Made by a program: the position numbers and the translations under genes. The notes beneath the pieces are model-generated. The model saw nothing but the letters and a program-made list of their open reading frames with translations, was not told the DNA's origin and made no database searches. A stretch of DNA of 64,000 nt, from NCBI RefSeq assembly GCF_003597395.2, contig NC_133771.1, positions 49,803,864 through 49,867,863 on the forward strand, given 5' to 3'. Below are positions 36,888-48,830 of this stretch, one piece after another; within the stretch, counting starts at the first letter, position 1, and each line of letters begins with the position of its first letter. This DNA comes from Chelonoidis abingdonii. Taxonomy: Eukaryota; Chordata; Testudines; Testudinidae.

Positions 36888-37272
36888 TGCATGTCTACAC
36901 TACACAATTATGTTGACCTAAGTTAGGTCAGCATACAGCCACTGCAGCAATTAAGTTGCTTTTGCACATCCACGCTCCGCACCTTGTGGTGCGCCAGGAG
37001 CATTTGTTCCAATTGTACTGTCGGCGTGGGGCATTGAGGTATGGCTTCTGAAAGCTAGTAACAGTTGATGTAAGCAATGCAGCGTTACGATGCTGCTGCA
37101 TCAACCTAACTACATCAACATTGACTCTACACCTCTTGTGGAGGTGGAGTTAAGTCAGCGTAGCGAGGCAAGTTACATCTCTGGGAGTGAAATTTTAGTG
37201 TAGACACGTAGGTGGGTTGAGGTAAGCTGCCTTGCATCAGCCTAACTCTATAGTGTAGACCAGGCCCAAGGA
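36888..37272. mobile_element. MITE with GTCTACACTA-type termini
   Basis: The left end reads 'gcatgtctacactacac' and the right end 'atagtgtagaccaggccc', which are inverse over about 14 bp. The internal sequence is non-coding and includes several short palindromes such as 'ttgacctaagttaggtca'. Similar termini occur at 60470 and 62600. Confidence 0.65.
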
Positions 37273-37479
37273 ACAAGAAGACATTATTTGTCTGCACGAT
37301 AGACTGTGATCTCTGCACACTAGCAGCCTAACCTCTGACAAGTTTTTGTAGGCAGAGATTTGAACATAATGAGGTTGTTTTGTGGGGTCTCTTCCTAAAT
37401 GTCAGGGATAGCAAGGAAAAAGCATAAACGTGTTTTGTTTGAAAATTTATCAGGTGAGCAATAGAGGCTGGCATTATGG

Positions 37480-39650
37480 GCCAATTGAAGGCAGGAGTCA
37501 ACATTTTGTTACTGCATTGAGAAATATGTAGGGTGGGGATAGGCTGTGATGAGCCTTGAAAGCTAAGACTCATTTAGGTCTTCTGATTAGTTTTTAATCA
37601 ATAAACAGAGGTAAACCCCAGTACAAAAAAATAAATCGGTGTTTATACAATACATACTAGGAAAACACTGAAAATAGTTACTTGTATCTAAGGGCTTGTC
37701 TGCACAGAGCAGTAATGCAGATTGCAGGGATAATTGCTAAAGTGCACTAATGTGGTGTTCATTAATCAATCCATATAGACTCCGCTGGTACGCTTGAAAG
37801 CTTCTCTAATGTACTACTTTAAAGTGCACGAAGTTTGAAACAGTATATACTATGAGTAATGTATGTGATATATATTATTCATTACAGTATATACAAAGAG
37901 AGCCCCCCAAAAACTCAATATTTGGATACAACATAAAACTCAAAAATTGCTAAAAATAACACTCCCAAAAGGAAATTAATAATCCCTCCAAAACAGAAGC
38001 CACTATTATTTTGCGATACGGAAGGGGGAGCTCATTGGAGGGATGTGAAGAAAGGAGTGACATGGTCAAAGCAATAGAATAGGAGAATGATCTTTGCAGA
38101 CGCATTCTGAATGGATATGAGCGGTGCAAGACTGCATTTGTTAAGGCCAGAGAAAAAGATGTTACATTAATTGAGATGAGATTATGAGCATCTACATGAA
38201 AGTTGTAAATTGGTGTTCCATAGGAAAGGCTGTATCTTAGAGATGTTGTACAGAAAGCACCTGCAAGATTTAGACATAGCCTGGATGTGAGGACCTAAAG
38301 GTTCAAGTCAAAAATGATACCTTGGTTACAGGCCAGAGTGACAGACCCGATAGTAGTGGTCCCACAGAAAAAGAGATGGTGTGGGCGGGATTCAAGGGAA
38401 AGATTGAACACTGTTGCTCTTGAGCTGACAGGTAGACATGCACAAAGAAATGTCAGAGAGAGGCAATTGAGCTTTTAATTTGGACAGAGGGAGACAAGAC
38501 TGGAGAAGAGAGGTACATCTGCAGGTAGTCAGCATAGAGATGGTGGTTGGATTTGTGAGTAGAGGTTACAGAGAGAGAATTGTAGCAGGAGATTAGAAGG
38601 GGACCAAGCATAGAGAGCCCTGTGTTGAAAGTTGAAGGCGGGGTGTGGAGAATCCACTGAAGGAGCAATTAAAGAGGAGAACTAGGAGAGGACAGAATCA
38701 CAGAAGTGAAGGGAGGAGAAGAATCCAATAAAAATAACATGATCGAGGAGAAGGCAGATGGCGAGGTAGTTAAAGAAGCAAGTGGGGTCGAGTGTTGAGT
38801 TTTTAAGATGGAAGAGATTAAAGCATGCTTATATTGTGACGGGAAAAATCCAAAGGAGAGCAAGAGATTAAGGAGAAGAATAAGGGAGGGAATGATAGGA
38901 TGGGATAGGGTCACTGGGGAAAGTGGGGAGGAATTAGAGGAGGAGAGCAGATGAGAAATTTATGAATGTGACAGGAGATTGAGGGAGTTGTAGGAGAGAA
39001 TAGGGGAAAGAAAGACAAGCTACGGTGATGGGAAAGGTTACATTTGGAGTCTGTGTGGAGAGAGAGAAGTAGTCAAATGTTTGAGGAGTGAGTCAAGATG
39101 GTAAAATGGAAGCTGGGATTGCAGGCATGGGTTTCAGTTGGAGAAGTAGAGGTTTTAGTTAAGAAGGTGGTAGAACTGAAGGAAAAGAAATCAATTTTGT
39201 AGTGGAGGAGGTTAGCCTGGTCATGGGATTTTCAGCAGAGTTAATTTTTCGCATGAGGCAGGACAGAAAGAACCACGTGTTGAGGGTGAGCCAGGACTTG
39301 GATTTGGCAAGGAGGACTTTTCAATGGAAGAGAAGGGCAAAAGAGTCAAGGATGGAGGAGAGTGAAGCATGGAGAGAATCACCAGCCATATCAGTGGAAG
39401 AGAGGGAAGGGAAGAGATGTGCTGAAAGCAGAGAAGTCATCAATGATGATGGACTGGCAGGTTGTGGTAAGGAGCTTTTGGGTGGGAGGTGCTGCTGGGT
39501 GATGCTGAAAAAGACTAGCTGATGGTGGGAACTACAGAGGGGCAATGGTAACTAGGAGGGGGATGTTGAGCCAGTCGGGGAGTGGGATGGATGTTCTAAT
39601 GCGGAGGAAGGATGTGGTGAGAGCCATGGGTGTATGGTAGATGGACAAGA
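37480..39650 (-). mobile_element. L2-like LINE ORF2 (RT) fragment, with an insertion
   Basis: Minus-strand frames show RT landmarks: FFPSQYKHALISSILK (38669-38914), then GPLLISCYNSLSVTSTHKSN and HHLYADYLQMYLSSPVLSPS (38453-38668). The YADD catalytic box reads YADY at 38525-38536. A linker segment lies at 39321-39545. Sequence from about 37570 to 38030 does not fit and includes another short repeat, so the L2 copy is interrupted. Frames are broken; the copy is inactive. Confidence 0.75.
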
Positions 39651-40159
39651 TTAAAAAAACACTGCAGTGGGGGTTATGAATGGCAGATGCTGCTGGTGTA
39701 CTACTAACATGTCAGTGCTCTGGTATCTCAGCTGGACTATGTTCTCCACCAGGGAGTTCTGAAATCTGAGTAATCAAGGATGAACTAACCTGTTTGATTC
39801 CTCCTTCAGACAGCAGGGTGGGAACATCTTGATTTCTGTGCTCCCTACTTATCTAGAAGCTACCTTCCTGTTTGCTACATCTGCATGTTGTCCTCCACAT
39901 CTGCCTTCCTCCAGCAAGAGCTTGGCAGCATGTGAAGGAATAGGAGGTGGGGGAGATGAGCAGCAGTGTCACTCACAGGGAGTAGATACAGTACAGTGAA
40001 GTGAATTGATAGATGTAATTTATTTGACAGAGTGCATTGGAGGGGATTGAGGTTCTTAATGTAAGGCTTACCCAGCCAAGGAAGCATGTGGTGTCTCCTT
40101 TGCTGTGCATTCCCAGTGGTGTGGGGAACAGCAGAGTTTGCTAAGCGTATCTCTCTTTG

Positions 40160-42055
40160 ATGAGATCAGTTTTGATTAAAGGTAATTGGTGTTGACACAC
40201 ACAGACTTCTGTAAGGCATTGGACTTGGTACTTCACAACATTTTGATTAAACAAAACTGAAATAATATAAAATTAACATGGCACACACTAAATGCATTAA
40301 AAAGTGGCTTACTGATAGGTCTCAAAATATAATCGTAAATGGGATCATCACATAGTAGTTCTGTTTCCAGTGGGTTCCCACAGGAATCATATTTTGGCAT
40401 TATGCTGTTTTACATTGTTATCAGTGATCTGAAAGAGAAAACAAAATCAATCACTGATGAAGTTTGCAGATAACACTAAAATTGGGGGAGTGGTAAATAA
40501 TGAAGAGAATCACTAATTCAAAGCAATTTGGATTGTTTGGTAAACTTAGTGCAAGCAAACAATATGTGTTTCAATACAGCTAAATGTATACATTTAGGAA
40601 CAAAGAACGTATGCCATATTTACAGGAGAGGGGACTCTATCCTGGAAAGCAGGAACTTTGAAAAAGATTTGGGAGTTGTGATGAATAATCAGCTCAACAT
40701 GAGTTCCCAGTGCGACACTGTGCCCAAAAGAGCTAATGCAATCCTGGAATGCATAGACGGGAATCTTGAGTAAGAGGAAAGAAGTTATTTTACATGTTTT
40801 TGTCACTGGTATGACTGCTGCTGGAGTATTGTGTCCAGTTCTGGTACCCACAATTCAAGAAGGATGTTGGTGAATTGGAGAGGGCTCAGAGAAGAACCAC
40901 AAGAATGATTGAATGAATGATTAGAAAACATGCCTTACGATAGACTCAAAGAACTCAATATATTTAGCTTGACAAAGAGAAGGTTATACGGTGACTTGAT
41001 TGCACTCTACAACTGTGGTTCCCAAGCTTTAACAACCTGTGAACCTCTTTCACTAAAATGTCAAGTCTCACGAACCCCCTCCTAAAAATGAATATTTCCA
41101 GGGATTTTCTCCTTTACCTAAGTATAAATTATAAAAGCAGTGATCTTGGAAATATAAAATTTTGTTTTTATGACATGCTTACTACACACTATTTATTATT
41201 AATGATTATTTATCATTATGAATAAAATCTCACTTTCATAGCTTGTATCACCTTGAATAAGCCTGTTATAGGACAAGGCTCCTGTGTTTCATCAAGGAGT
41301 TATCAGATGTGAAACAATATGAATGTATTTAAGAAGCCAACTCAGAGTTCCTCCTACTCAAGCATTCAGGTCTTGAGCATTCCAGGCAAACAATGCGCAT
41401 TACAACAAAGCTTAAACTTGTTCATAATAATTTAAAAAACAATACTAGCTGCCTATTTAATTTTAAAAACAGCAAAAAAATATCCACCTCCCTTTCCATT
41501 TCTTATAAGAGTCTTGAAGTTTCAATCTCCTCAGTGAGATAGCTATGCTTGCTTTGATCTGCTTAGCTCTTGGAAGTCCAGGGACTCTGGGATGCTGGCC
41601 CTGTGCTGCTCAGGGTCCCTAAAGACAGCTCTGTCTGCCATTAGGGAATTTTTTCCTGAGAACCCCCTGTAACATTTTGCAAATCCCCAGGGGTTCACAA
41701 ACCCCAATTTGGGAACCACTGTTCTACAAGTACCTACACAGGGAACAATTATTTAATAATTGGCTCTTCTGTCTAGCAGAGAAAGGTGTAACATGATCCA
41801 ATGACTGGAAGCTGAAGCTAGACAAATTCAGACTGGAAATAAGGCATACATTTTTAACAGTGAAATTAATTAACCATTGAACAATTTACCAAGGATCGTG
41901 GTAGATTCTCCATCACTGACCATTTTTAAACCAAAATTTAATGTTTTTTCTAAAAGGTAAGCTCTGGGAATCATTTTGGGGAAATTCTCTGGCCTACATT
42001 ATACAGGACATCAGACTAGATCATCAGAATGGTCCCTTTGAACTTTGGAATATGC
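40160..42055 (+). mobile_element. CR1 LINE 3' half (late RT and 3' UTR), split by a hAT insertion
   Basis: The plus strand carries CR1 RT parts: FADNTKIGGVVNNEE near 40463, where FADD is expected, and NFEKDLGVVMNNQLNMSSQC (40528-40773). The typical 'gagtattgtgtccagttctg' and 'gaagaaccacaagaatgatt' late region follows. After the hAT at 41013-41721 the same element resumes at 'agtacctacacagggaacaa' and ends with the 3' tail 'gatcatcagaatggtccctt'. Several stops; inactive. Confidence 0.85.
41005..41729. mobile_element. hAT element nested inside the CR1 copy
   Basis: The element 41013-41721 starts CTGTGGTTCCCAAGCTTT and ends CAATTTGGGAACCACTG. The flanks CTCTACAA (41005-41012) and TTCTACAA (41722-41729) match at seven of eight bases. 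The host CR1 sequence 'ctctacaagtacct' is rejoined if the insertion and one flank are removed, so the order of events is CR1 first, hAT later. Confidence 0.88.
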
Positions 42056-42229
42056 ATATTTAAAATGAGAAATTCAGGAACATCCTGTGTTTGTCTTAAG
42101 TTAAACTACCTCATCAGCAAGATATCATTTGCCCATCAGCTTGTGAGGGAGAAGACAGTAATGGCACCACAGTGTATTTATCAAGGCATGAGATGGATTC
42201 TTTATGGTTGGAAGCCTTTATATCAAGAC

Positions 42230-42370
42230 TGAACCCTTCTAAAAGCTAGGCCTAATTCAGTTGCATAGTACTGGGCTCAGTACAGGCAATAGTGAGTGAA
42301 ATAGGGCCTGTATTATGCTGGAAGTCAGAATGGTTCCTTCTGGCCTTAAAATCTTGGAATCCATGGAACC
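42230..42370 (+). mobile_element. CR1 3' tail, second copy
   Basis: 'gaatggttccttctggcctt' followed by 'aaaatcttggaatcc' is the CR1 3' end. It lies just after the 3' end of the larger CR1 copy and may be a separate, severely 5'-truncated insertion. Confidence 0.65.
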
Positions 42371-43543
42371 AACTGTCATTTCCTTTTCTCTGACAAGTGA
42401 TGAGCTCCATTCTGCAATTTTGTCTTGTGCCTCATGGATGGTGTTCCTCCCCTCCCCCCCGATACTTTGTTGTTGTTTCCTACCTACTGCTATTCTTTGA
42501 TGTCTTTCTGATAGAAAGAACTCTCCATTCCTTCTGTTCATGGGATAAACTCATTTTGTCTCAGGATTTTCTTTGTGACAACCTTTCAGAATCTCTGCAC
42601 TATTCCATGCCTGTTCTTTACCAAATACCTGACTCAACAGCTTTAACCTCTGCATTAACTATGCTTGGAAAAAGCCCTTTGTAATTTATTTGCACCAGGA
42701 AAAACACAGTTTGAGGTCAGCGCCAGGATATCACTGAGAGCAACCAGTTCCCGGCCTCCTCAGAAGCTGACTGTATAGGCCTCATAGATTTGATAAGATC
42801 AAATGACTGCCCTGCTGGGAGGTGGAATCCTGCACCAGAAAAGCCTACTTCCATGCAGTTCAGCTCCACAGTGCTGGTTAGATGTCTTGCAAGTGGTAAC
42901 TGAACTTCAGATAATCAGAGATCATGTCAGAGATGCTTCAAGGAATTTCGGAATGGCAGAGTTTAACATGTCCCATGTCACATTTGACTCTGATTTGGAG
43001 ATCAGTTTTAGTGGAAGAAATCCAACCTAGAGATCACCTTGCATATCTTGACTGTCCTCAATCTGTGCCAATTCCTTGGAGCTTTGCAGACACCATTGAC
43101 CTGTCTTAGTCAATGTATCAAACCAAGTTCAGAATACCATTTGACTGGTATGTGGTCTATAAAATGTGTGTCTTGTGGCTGATGGAACTGTACGGGTGCT
43201 GAATGCACTGAGAAGTTGAGGCACACTTTCATCACTGAGCTTGCTGGAAGCTCACTTGCCATGGGTTTGCCATTTGTTTTGGAGCAACCTTTTGTTTCCT
43301 TGAACTAGTCTGGATTAGTAATCATGCGAAGATACTTGATGCATTTGGGTCGAGGATTCTCCTCTCACCACATAGTTCAACAATTTATACCAGAACATGA
43401 TTCTTTGAGAGACTGTTTGCAGAATGTGTGGGGATTGCCATGAGCCTATTTTACAAAGACAGATGGAGAACTACTGATTTGCTCCCAGAGAATACAAGTT
43501 TTACTGACCCTATCTTGTGCCAGCGAGGCCTTCATAAGAAAAG
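42371..43543. other. ZNF451 intron sequence, no feature recognised
   Basis: A 75-codon frame at 42803-43030 shows no family motif I know. There may be decayed transposon coding sequence here, but I cannot support it. Confidence 0.4.
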
Positions 43544-43827
43544 TCTTGCCTACATGGGAAAGGTTTGTTCTTTTTTTTTTTTTTTTTTTTTTTTTTGATA
43601 TAATCTAAGGTGTGAATTTAAACCAACATAGTTACACTAGTATAGCCCCCAATGTGGACACACTTATTCTGGTACGAGTGGCTTTATTTGGTTTAGTTTG
43701 CTGCTTGGGAAGGGGTTTAAGAAAAAACTAAACTAAAAGCCACGTTTATACCAAAGTGAGTGTCCTCGCAGGGCAGTATAACTAAATGGGTATAACTAGT
43801 CAAGCTTTCTCATGTAGACAAGTTCTA
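43544..43827. mobile_element. MITE with internal hairpin and poly-T tract
   Basis: Ends TCTTGCCTACATGGGAAAGG (left) and the inverse of AGAACTTGTCTACATGAGAA (right) pair over about 20 bp. Inside, a stem of about 19 bp lies at 43678-43743 (GTGGCTTTATTTGG... with ...AACTAAAAGCCAC). A T-run of about 27 nt lies at 43570-43597. Confidence 0.7.
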
Positions 43828-44442
43828 AATGTGCCATGTCCAAACAAAACCACCGATGAATCCTGTCTCTCCTTAGCATGACCCAATTCATATTCCAGAA
43901 TATAATTCTGTGCCTGCAAATACCAATGCACAATTGGTGCATTCACCTAGTCTTGATAACTTATCATCTAAGATGGACTTAACAAGACAGCATTAGGCGC
44001 TTGACATCAGACACTGTTACCAGGCCAATGGGCAGCACATATGAATGGGAGTAGTCCAAGCACCACCACCTCTCCATTGCAACTGATCATCAATAAAGCC
44101 GCTGTAGTCACTGATCCTACAGCATTCCTCTGAAATAAGTGAATTTCCCATTTGCCCAAGGGAAGGCCATGGAAAGCCAGGATTTTGCAAAGATTAGCCA
44201 TGATCTGGTAATGTCAGTGGATTGCCACTCCAGCACAAGAACTAAAGGCTTTTCCTTCTGGGGTGGAATGGTAACTATGACTCCACTGCCAGCCATGTTA
44301 TGCCTGCTCTTTCAGCTAGTATCTAAAGGGGATACTGAATCCCTACCCACCTGAACCATTTTGTGGTATCACTAGTACTGCTTCATGCTCCTCTGTCCTA
44401 CATGTAAGTCACCAGTCTGAAATCTTTGGCTTCACCCATAGA

Positions 44443-45137
44443 TAGGGCCCTACCAAAATCACAGCCATGGAAAAACGTGTCACGACATGTGGTCTTTTGC
44501 ATGCTTTTATCCTATACTATACAGATTTCATGGGGAAGACCAGAGTTTCTCAAATTGGGGGTCCTAACACACAAGGAAGTTGAAGGGTTGTCGTGGTATT
44601 GCTACCCTTACTTCTGCATTGCCTTCAGAGCTGGGCTGCTGGAGAGCGGCAGATGTTGGCCAGGCACCCAGCTCTGAAGGCAGCGCCCCACCAGGTAGAA
44701 GTAAGGGTGGCAATGCCATACCATATCATGCCACCGTTACTTCTGTGCTACTGCCTTCAGAGCTAGGGGGCTGGAGAGTGGTGGCTGCTAACTGAGGGCC
44801 CAGCTCTCCAGGTAGCAGTGTAAAAGTAAGGGTGACAATACCATTCCCACCATCCTTACTTCTGCACTGCTGCTGCTGGAGGCTCTGCCTTCAGAGCTGG
44901 GCTCTCAACCAGCAGCCACTACTCTCCAGCTGCCCAGCTCTAAAGGCAGTGCCACAGCCAGCAATAGTGCAGAAGTAAGGGTAGCAGAACCGTGACCCCC
45001 GTACAATAACCTTGCGACCCCTATAGTTACAACACCGTGAAATTTCAGATTTAAATAGCTGAAATAAAGAAATTTTGTATAGTTTAAAATCCTATGACAG
45101 TGAAATTGATCAAAATGGACCATGAATTGGCCCTATT
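44443..45137. mobile_element. Inverted-repeat element with 'tagggccctacc' end
   Basis: It starts 'tagggccctaccaaaatcac' and ends with 'catgaattggccctatt'; the termini are inverse over roughly 10-15 bp with mismatches. The interior repeats 'cttacttctgcactgc' and 'cttcagagctgggc' blocks several times in both orientations, giving nested palindromes. No transposase. Confidence 0.65.
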
Positions 45138-45438
45138 CATACACCAGGATTTTGTGTCAAGTTTCCCAAGCAAAATCCCCCCTTCCATAACACACGTGCA
45201 CACACACACGATGTCATAAAGCAATTTTGACTTGAAATAGAAGATCTGGTAGTTACAATTATGTACCACACTTGTGAACCAAGGCCTTCAGCATCTCAGG
45301 ATGAGTGTTACATTAGAACTGAGAACTGAAGAGGGAAATTGATTCCACTCTTTCATCATTTTGCAGATGCCAAAAACATTGAATAGGTAAGGATGCAATG
45401 CAGTCTGAGAGGGAAGAGTGGTTTGGTAAATGAGAAGC

Positions 45439-46087
45439 CACTATAGCAGGAGTGGGCAAACTTTTTGGCCCGAGAGCCACATTGGGGTTGCAAAACTGTA
45501 TGGAGGGCCAGGTAGGGAAGGCTGTACCTCCTCAAACAGCCCCGTCCCACTTACCACCCCCTCAGAACCTCTGACCCATCCAATTCCCCCTGCTCCTTGT
45601 CCTCTAACCACCCCCTATTGGGACCCCCACCCCTAACCACCCCCTGGGGCCCCACCTGCATCCAACCCCCTCTGCTCCCAGTCACCAAACCCCTATCCAC
45701 ACCCCTGCCCCCTGACAGGCCCCCTGGGTCCCCACGCCTATCCAACCCCCCAATTCCCCGACCTCCCCTCCCCCAAAACCTCTGCCCCATCCAACCACCC
45801 CCTGTCCCCTGACTCTTCCCCGGGACCCCCAGCCCCTTATCCAATGGTCCTGGCCCCAGCCCCCTTACCACGCTGCTCAGAGCAGTATGTCTGGCAGCCA
45901 CGCCACCAGGCCAGAGCTAGACACTCTGCTGCTGTGCTCGGCGTGAGCGCAAGTTCCGCCGCCCAGAGCGCTGCCCGCACAGCAGCGTGGCTGCAGTGGA
46001 GGGGCCGGGAGCTCAAGGGCTGGGCAGGAAGGTCTTGTGGGCCAGACGTGGCCCACAGGCCATAATTTGCCCACCTCTGGACTATAG
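45439..46087. mobile_element. Nonautonomous hAT element, C-rich interior
   Basis: The element 45447-46079 begins CAGGAGTGGGCAAACTTTTT and ends AATTTGCCCACCTCTG. Flanks CACTATAG (45439-45446) and GACTATAG (46080-46087) match at seven of eight. The interior is a degenerate CCCC-rich tandem array, like the copy at 20225-20889; the two are probably from related families. Confidence 0.88.
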
Positions 46088-46899
46088 AGTTTGCAACGCC
46101 TTCTATGTGTCTAGCTCTGATTTATAAAGAATTTAATGAGTTTCTCAGGAACGGGCTGTACTTTGGGTAGTCGTACTTGACCCCCACCTAGAAATATTCT
46201 GGATCCTTTGCAGGACTGCCCATTAAGCCTGCCAAGTGGCTTGAGCAAGAGACCATTCCATCCCCAAGTACCTGATGCATAAATGCAGCAAAGTATTTCA
46301 GCCATCACTTTGGGCTCCTGATTCAGGTCGGTTGAAGCCACTTCAATTAGGAAAGGGTCAGTCATGTTGCTATTCAAACCAGGTATATGATGATATGTGT
46401 TAGACACTCAGGGCCAGATTTTAAAAGGTGCACATGCAGTCTTGAATGACCGAAAATGGGAATAAAAACACTTACAGAGTGCATGTGCAAATTGGAGGTT
46501 ATGTGCATATAGCCTGTCCTAACTGGGTTTAGCTAAACTCAGCCACTTTTCATAGTGTAAATGCAGAATAACACTTTGCTCCTTTTTAGCAGATTGAGTT
46601 ATAATAGGCTACAGTTCAGAATCACTGGGAAACAGAGGTGGCAAACATCATGCTTAACCAGAATGTGCTTGTATATGCATATCTAGTCCGGCCCATTGTG
46701 ATCAATTTTTTATACTACAGTTTGCAGTGAGTATAAGTATTTAAATAAATGAATATAGGAAAACATGGAGAATACAGCACAACCCTATGTATAGTTCCTG
46801 TGTTTGCTTTTCTTTAGCTTGCTAGAAACATTACTTAAAAGAAAATGAAAAAAGTAAGCAGCTTGGAATTTTGGGGAGAAAGAAGGGGCACATGCTGAA

Positions 46900-46995
46900 A
46901 ATGGCGACAGAGTCCTGTGGCACCTTATAGACTAACAGAACTATTGGAGCATAAGCTTTTGTGAGTGAGTGCCCACTTCATCAGACGCGTGTTGA
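46900..46995 (+). repeat. Short interspersed repeat ('cctgtggcacctta' type)
   Basis: 'acagagtcctgtggcacctt' then 'atagactaacag' and 'cataagcttttgtgagtg' is a common reptile repeat segment. The related copy at 55186-55312 shares the 'gtggcacctta.agactaaca' core. The class is not certain to me. Confidence 0.55.
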
Positions 46996-47189
46996 AAATT
47001 AACTTTCTATGATTTTCTGAGTCACCCAACTTAAAGGCATATTAGTGGTGGTTTACCAGAGAAATCTATATTATTGATCTTTAAATCATAACAAGTGGAT
47101 GAGAGTTCAGAACATGCTACAGGCTTAAGGAAAAAAGATTTATTTTCTCAGAAGCACTGTATAATGTGTGTTTGATTTGTGTATTTAAG

Positions 47190-47261
47190 TTTCAGACAGT
47201 GAAGAGGATGATGATATTAAAACAGTGCAAATGAATTTACAAGACACAAAGAAACAGGAAG
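47190..47261 (+). CDS. ZNF451: ZNF451 exon: acidic linker with tandem acceptor
   Basis: 72 nt (or 66 nt) encoding VSDSEEDDDIKTVQMNLQDT and KKQE. Two acceptors, aag at 47187-47189 and cag at 47193-47195, both keep the frame and differ by the dipeptide Val-Ser. The SDSEEDDD stretch resembles a CK2 phosphorylation site next to acidic residues. The donor is gaag|gtagac. Weakly conserved compared with its neighbours. Confidence 0.85.
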
Positions 47262-48110
47262 GTAGACTTAATTTTCACTTTTCTTCTGTTTGTGAGTGCC
47301 TTTTGATAAAGAATGCACAAGAAATTAAATTGTAACTTAATTTTGTGACAAATGTCCTATAAAGAACACTGTCCAAAATATTTTAAGTATCTTCTTTTGC
47401 TTTATGGAGCATTCATGAGTAGTGAGCACAGTGTTGAGGTATAAAGAAAAAATTGCATGCCAGCCAGAAAAGTATGTGTTAGGCTCAGAATCTGTTTCCA
47501 CTGATTTACATAGGCATAAGTCAGTTCAGGGTTGGTTGCTGTATCTCAGCTCGGCATTCAAGTCTACTGAAGGGGATCTGTAAACTCTCACACAGTTACA
47601 CACGAACAGGTTAAGTTAATATATCTTATCTTACCTATTGGTAAATAAATCTGATATTTTTCCTATCATGCTTATTGTTGCTGCTGTTCTCATGCTGTAC
47701 TTTACTTATTAATTTTTGTTGATTACCGATGTACTGTCAAAATACTATGTTGCATAAAAGTTTGGTACATGTATGTTGGGGACAAGAAGATTGAAAGTTA
47801 AAACAACACAGTAACACAAGATCAGCTTTGTAACTGAGACTTGAACAAAGCCAAGATCTAACTGAATCTAATGTACATATAGTTTAATTAGATTTACCAG
47901 ATATTACCAAGTGTTGTTACTAAAGTCTAACTTGGTCAGCATTCTAGACTTGTTTTTAAAAATACTTAGATTAGCATCACTTATTTAAATGCATATGGAG
48001 TTCTAGGAGGCAGTTGGTTGTAAAGCTGGCTGTCCTCTTAATTTAGTTCCAGAATGTGTGTGTTCATTCTGCACTTTGTTGCTCATTGGTTATGTACTGT
48101 TTCCCTTTGA
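47262..48110. other. ZNF451 intron sequence, no feature recognised
   Basis: AT-rich; follows the acidic-linker exon. Nothing recognised. Confidence 0.45.
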
Positions 48111-48290
48111 GAAACTAGGGGCTTGTGTAAATGGCCGGTTAATGCACAGCAAGCCAGGGTACGACTCTACAGCACACCAGCTGGCTGTGCAGTAACTCAC
48201 CATGTAGGCACTGCTACAGTGCACTAGAAGTCCCCGCACAGCTTAGTGTACTTCACGGCAAGCTGGCTTGCCATGTAGACAATACTTAAG
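48111..48290. repeat. MITE-like fragment
   Basis: 'ggggcttgtgtaaatggc' at the left and 'gccatgtagacaatacttaa' at the right resemble inverted MITE ends. The interior has palindromic 'agcaagccagggtac' and 'cggcaagctggcttgcc' blocks. Confidence 0.45.
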
Positions 48291-48329
48291 AGCAAAATAA
48301 AATAGTTAGGAAAATGATTGTGGATCTTA

Positions 48330-48830
48330 AGGATGTGATAGAACAAGAAATAGGCTCTTTTTATTTAAACAGATTGTAAAATCCCCTGAGGAATGATTTT
48401 GTTTTCCTGTAGTCAACAATTCTTTATTTGTAGGGCACACTGTACAAAGAATGACAAGGAAACCCTGATCATTCTCAGTGATTTTTTTTCTAGTAAATCT
48501 GACCCGTTCATCTAGTGGCTGCTTGTAGATGTTGACAAGGACCAAGGAGAGAAATGATCCTTGTGGGATTCCACAAGTGAGGGGCCTAGTAGTACCCATT
48601 TTAACACATTGACCGGGACCCTGGCTACCTTTCTCAGATGAGACAGCAGTATCATATGGGTGACAGTGTTGAGTACTGCAGGGAAGTCAGGAGGATGAGA
48701 GTGGATGTCTGTCCTCTGTCCATTAACAGCAGGAGATCATCCATCAAAGACACTAACGCAGTTTCAGCTCCATGGCCTGGCCTGACTCTCTGTTGTCTAG
48801 GATATTAGATGTAGTGAGAACCTAAACCTG
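48330..48830 (-). mobile_element. LINE reverse-transcriptase fragment
   Basis: The minus frame 48327-48599 contains LTCGIPQGSFLSLVLVNIYK and then QPLDE, a clear RT motif (G-x-PQGS ... L-x-NIY-x-x-PL) of L2/CR1-group LINEs. No catalytic YADD is visible. Decayed. Confidence 0.7.

Noticed and set aside
42803..43030. 75-codon frame, possible transposase piece
   Set aside because: No motif I can name; kept as unannotated intron.
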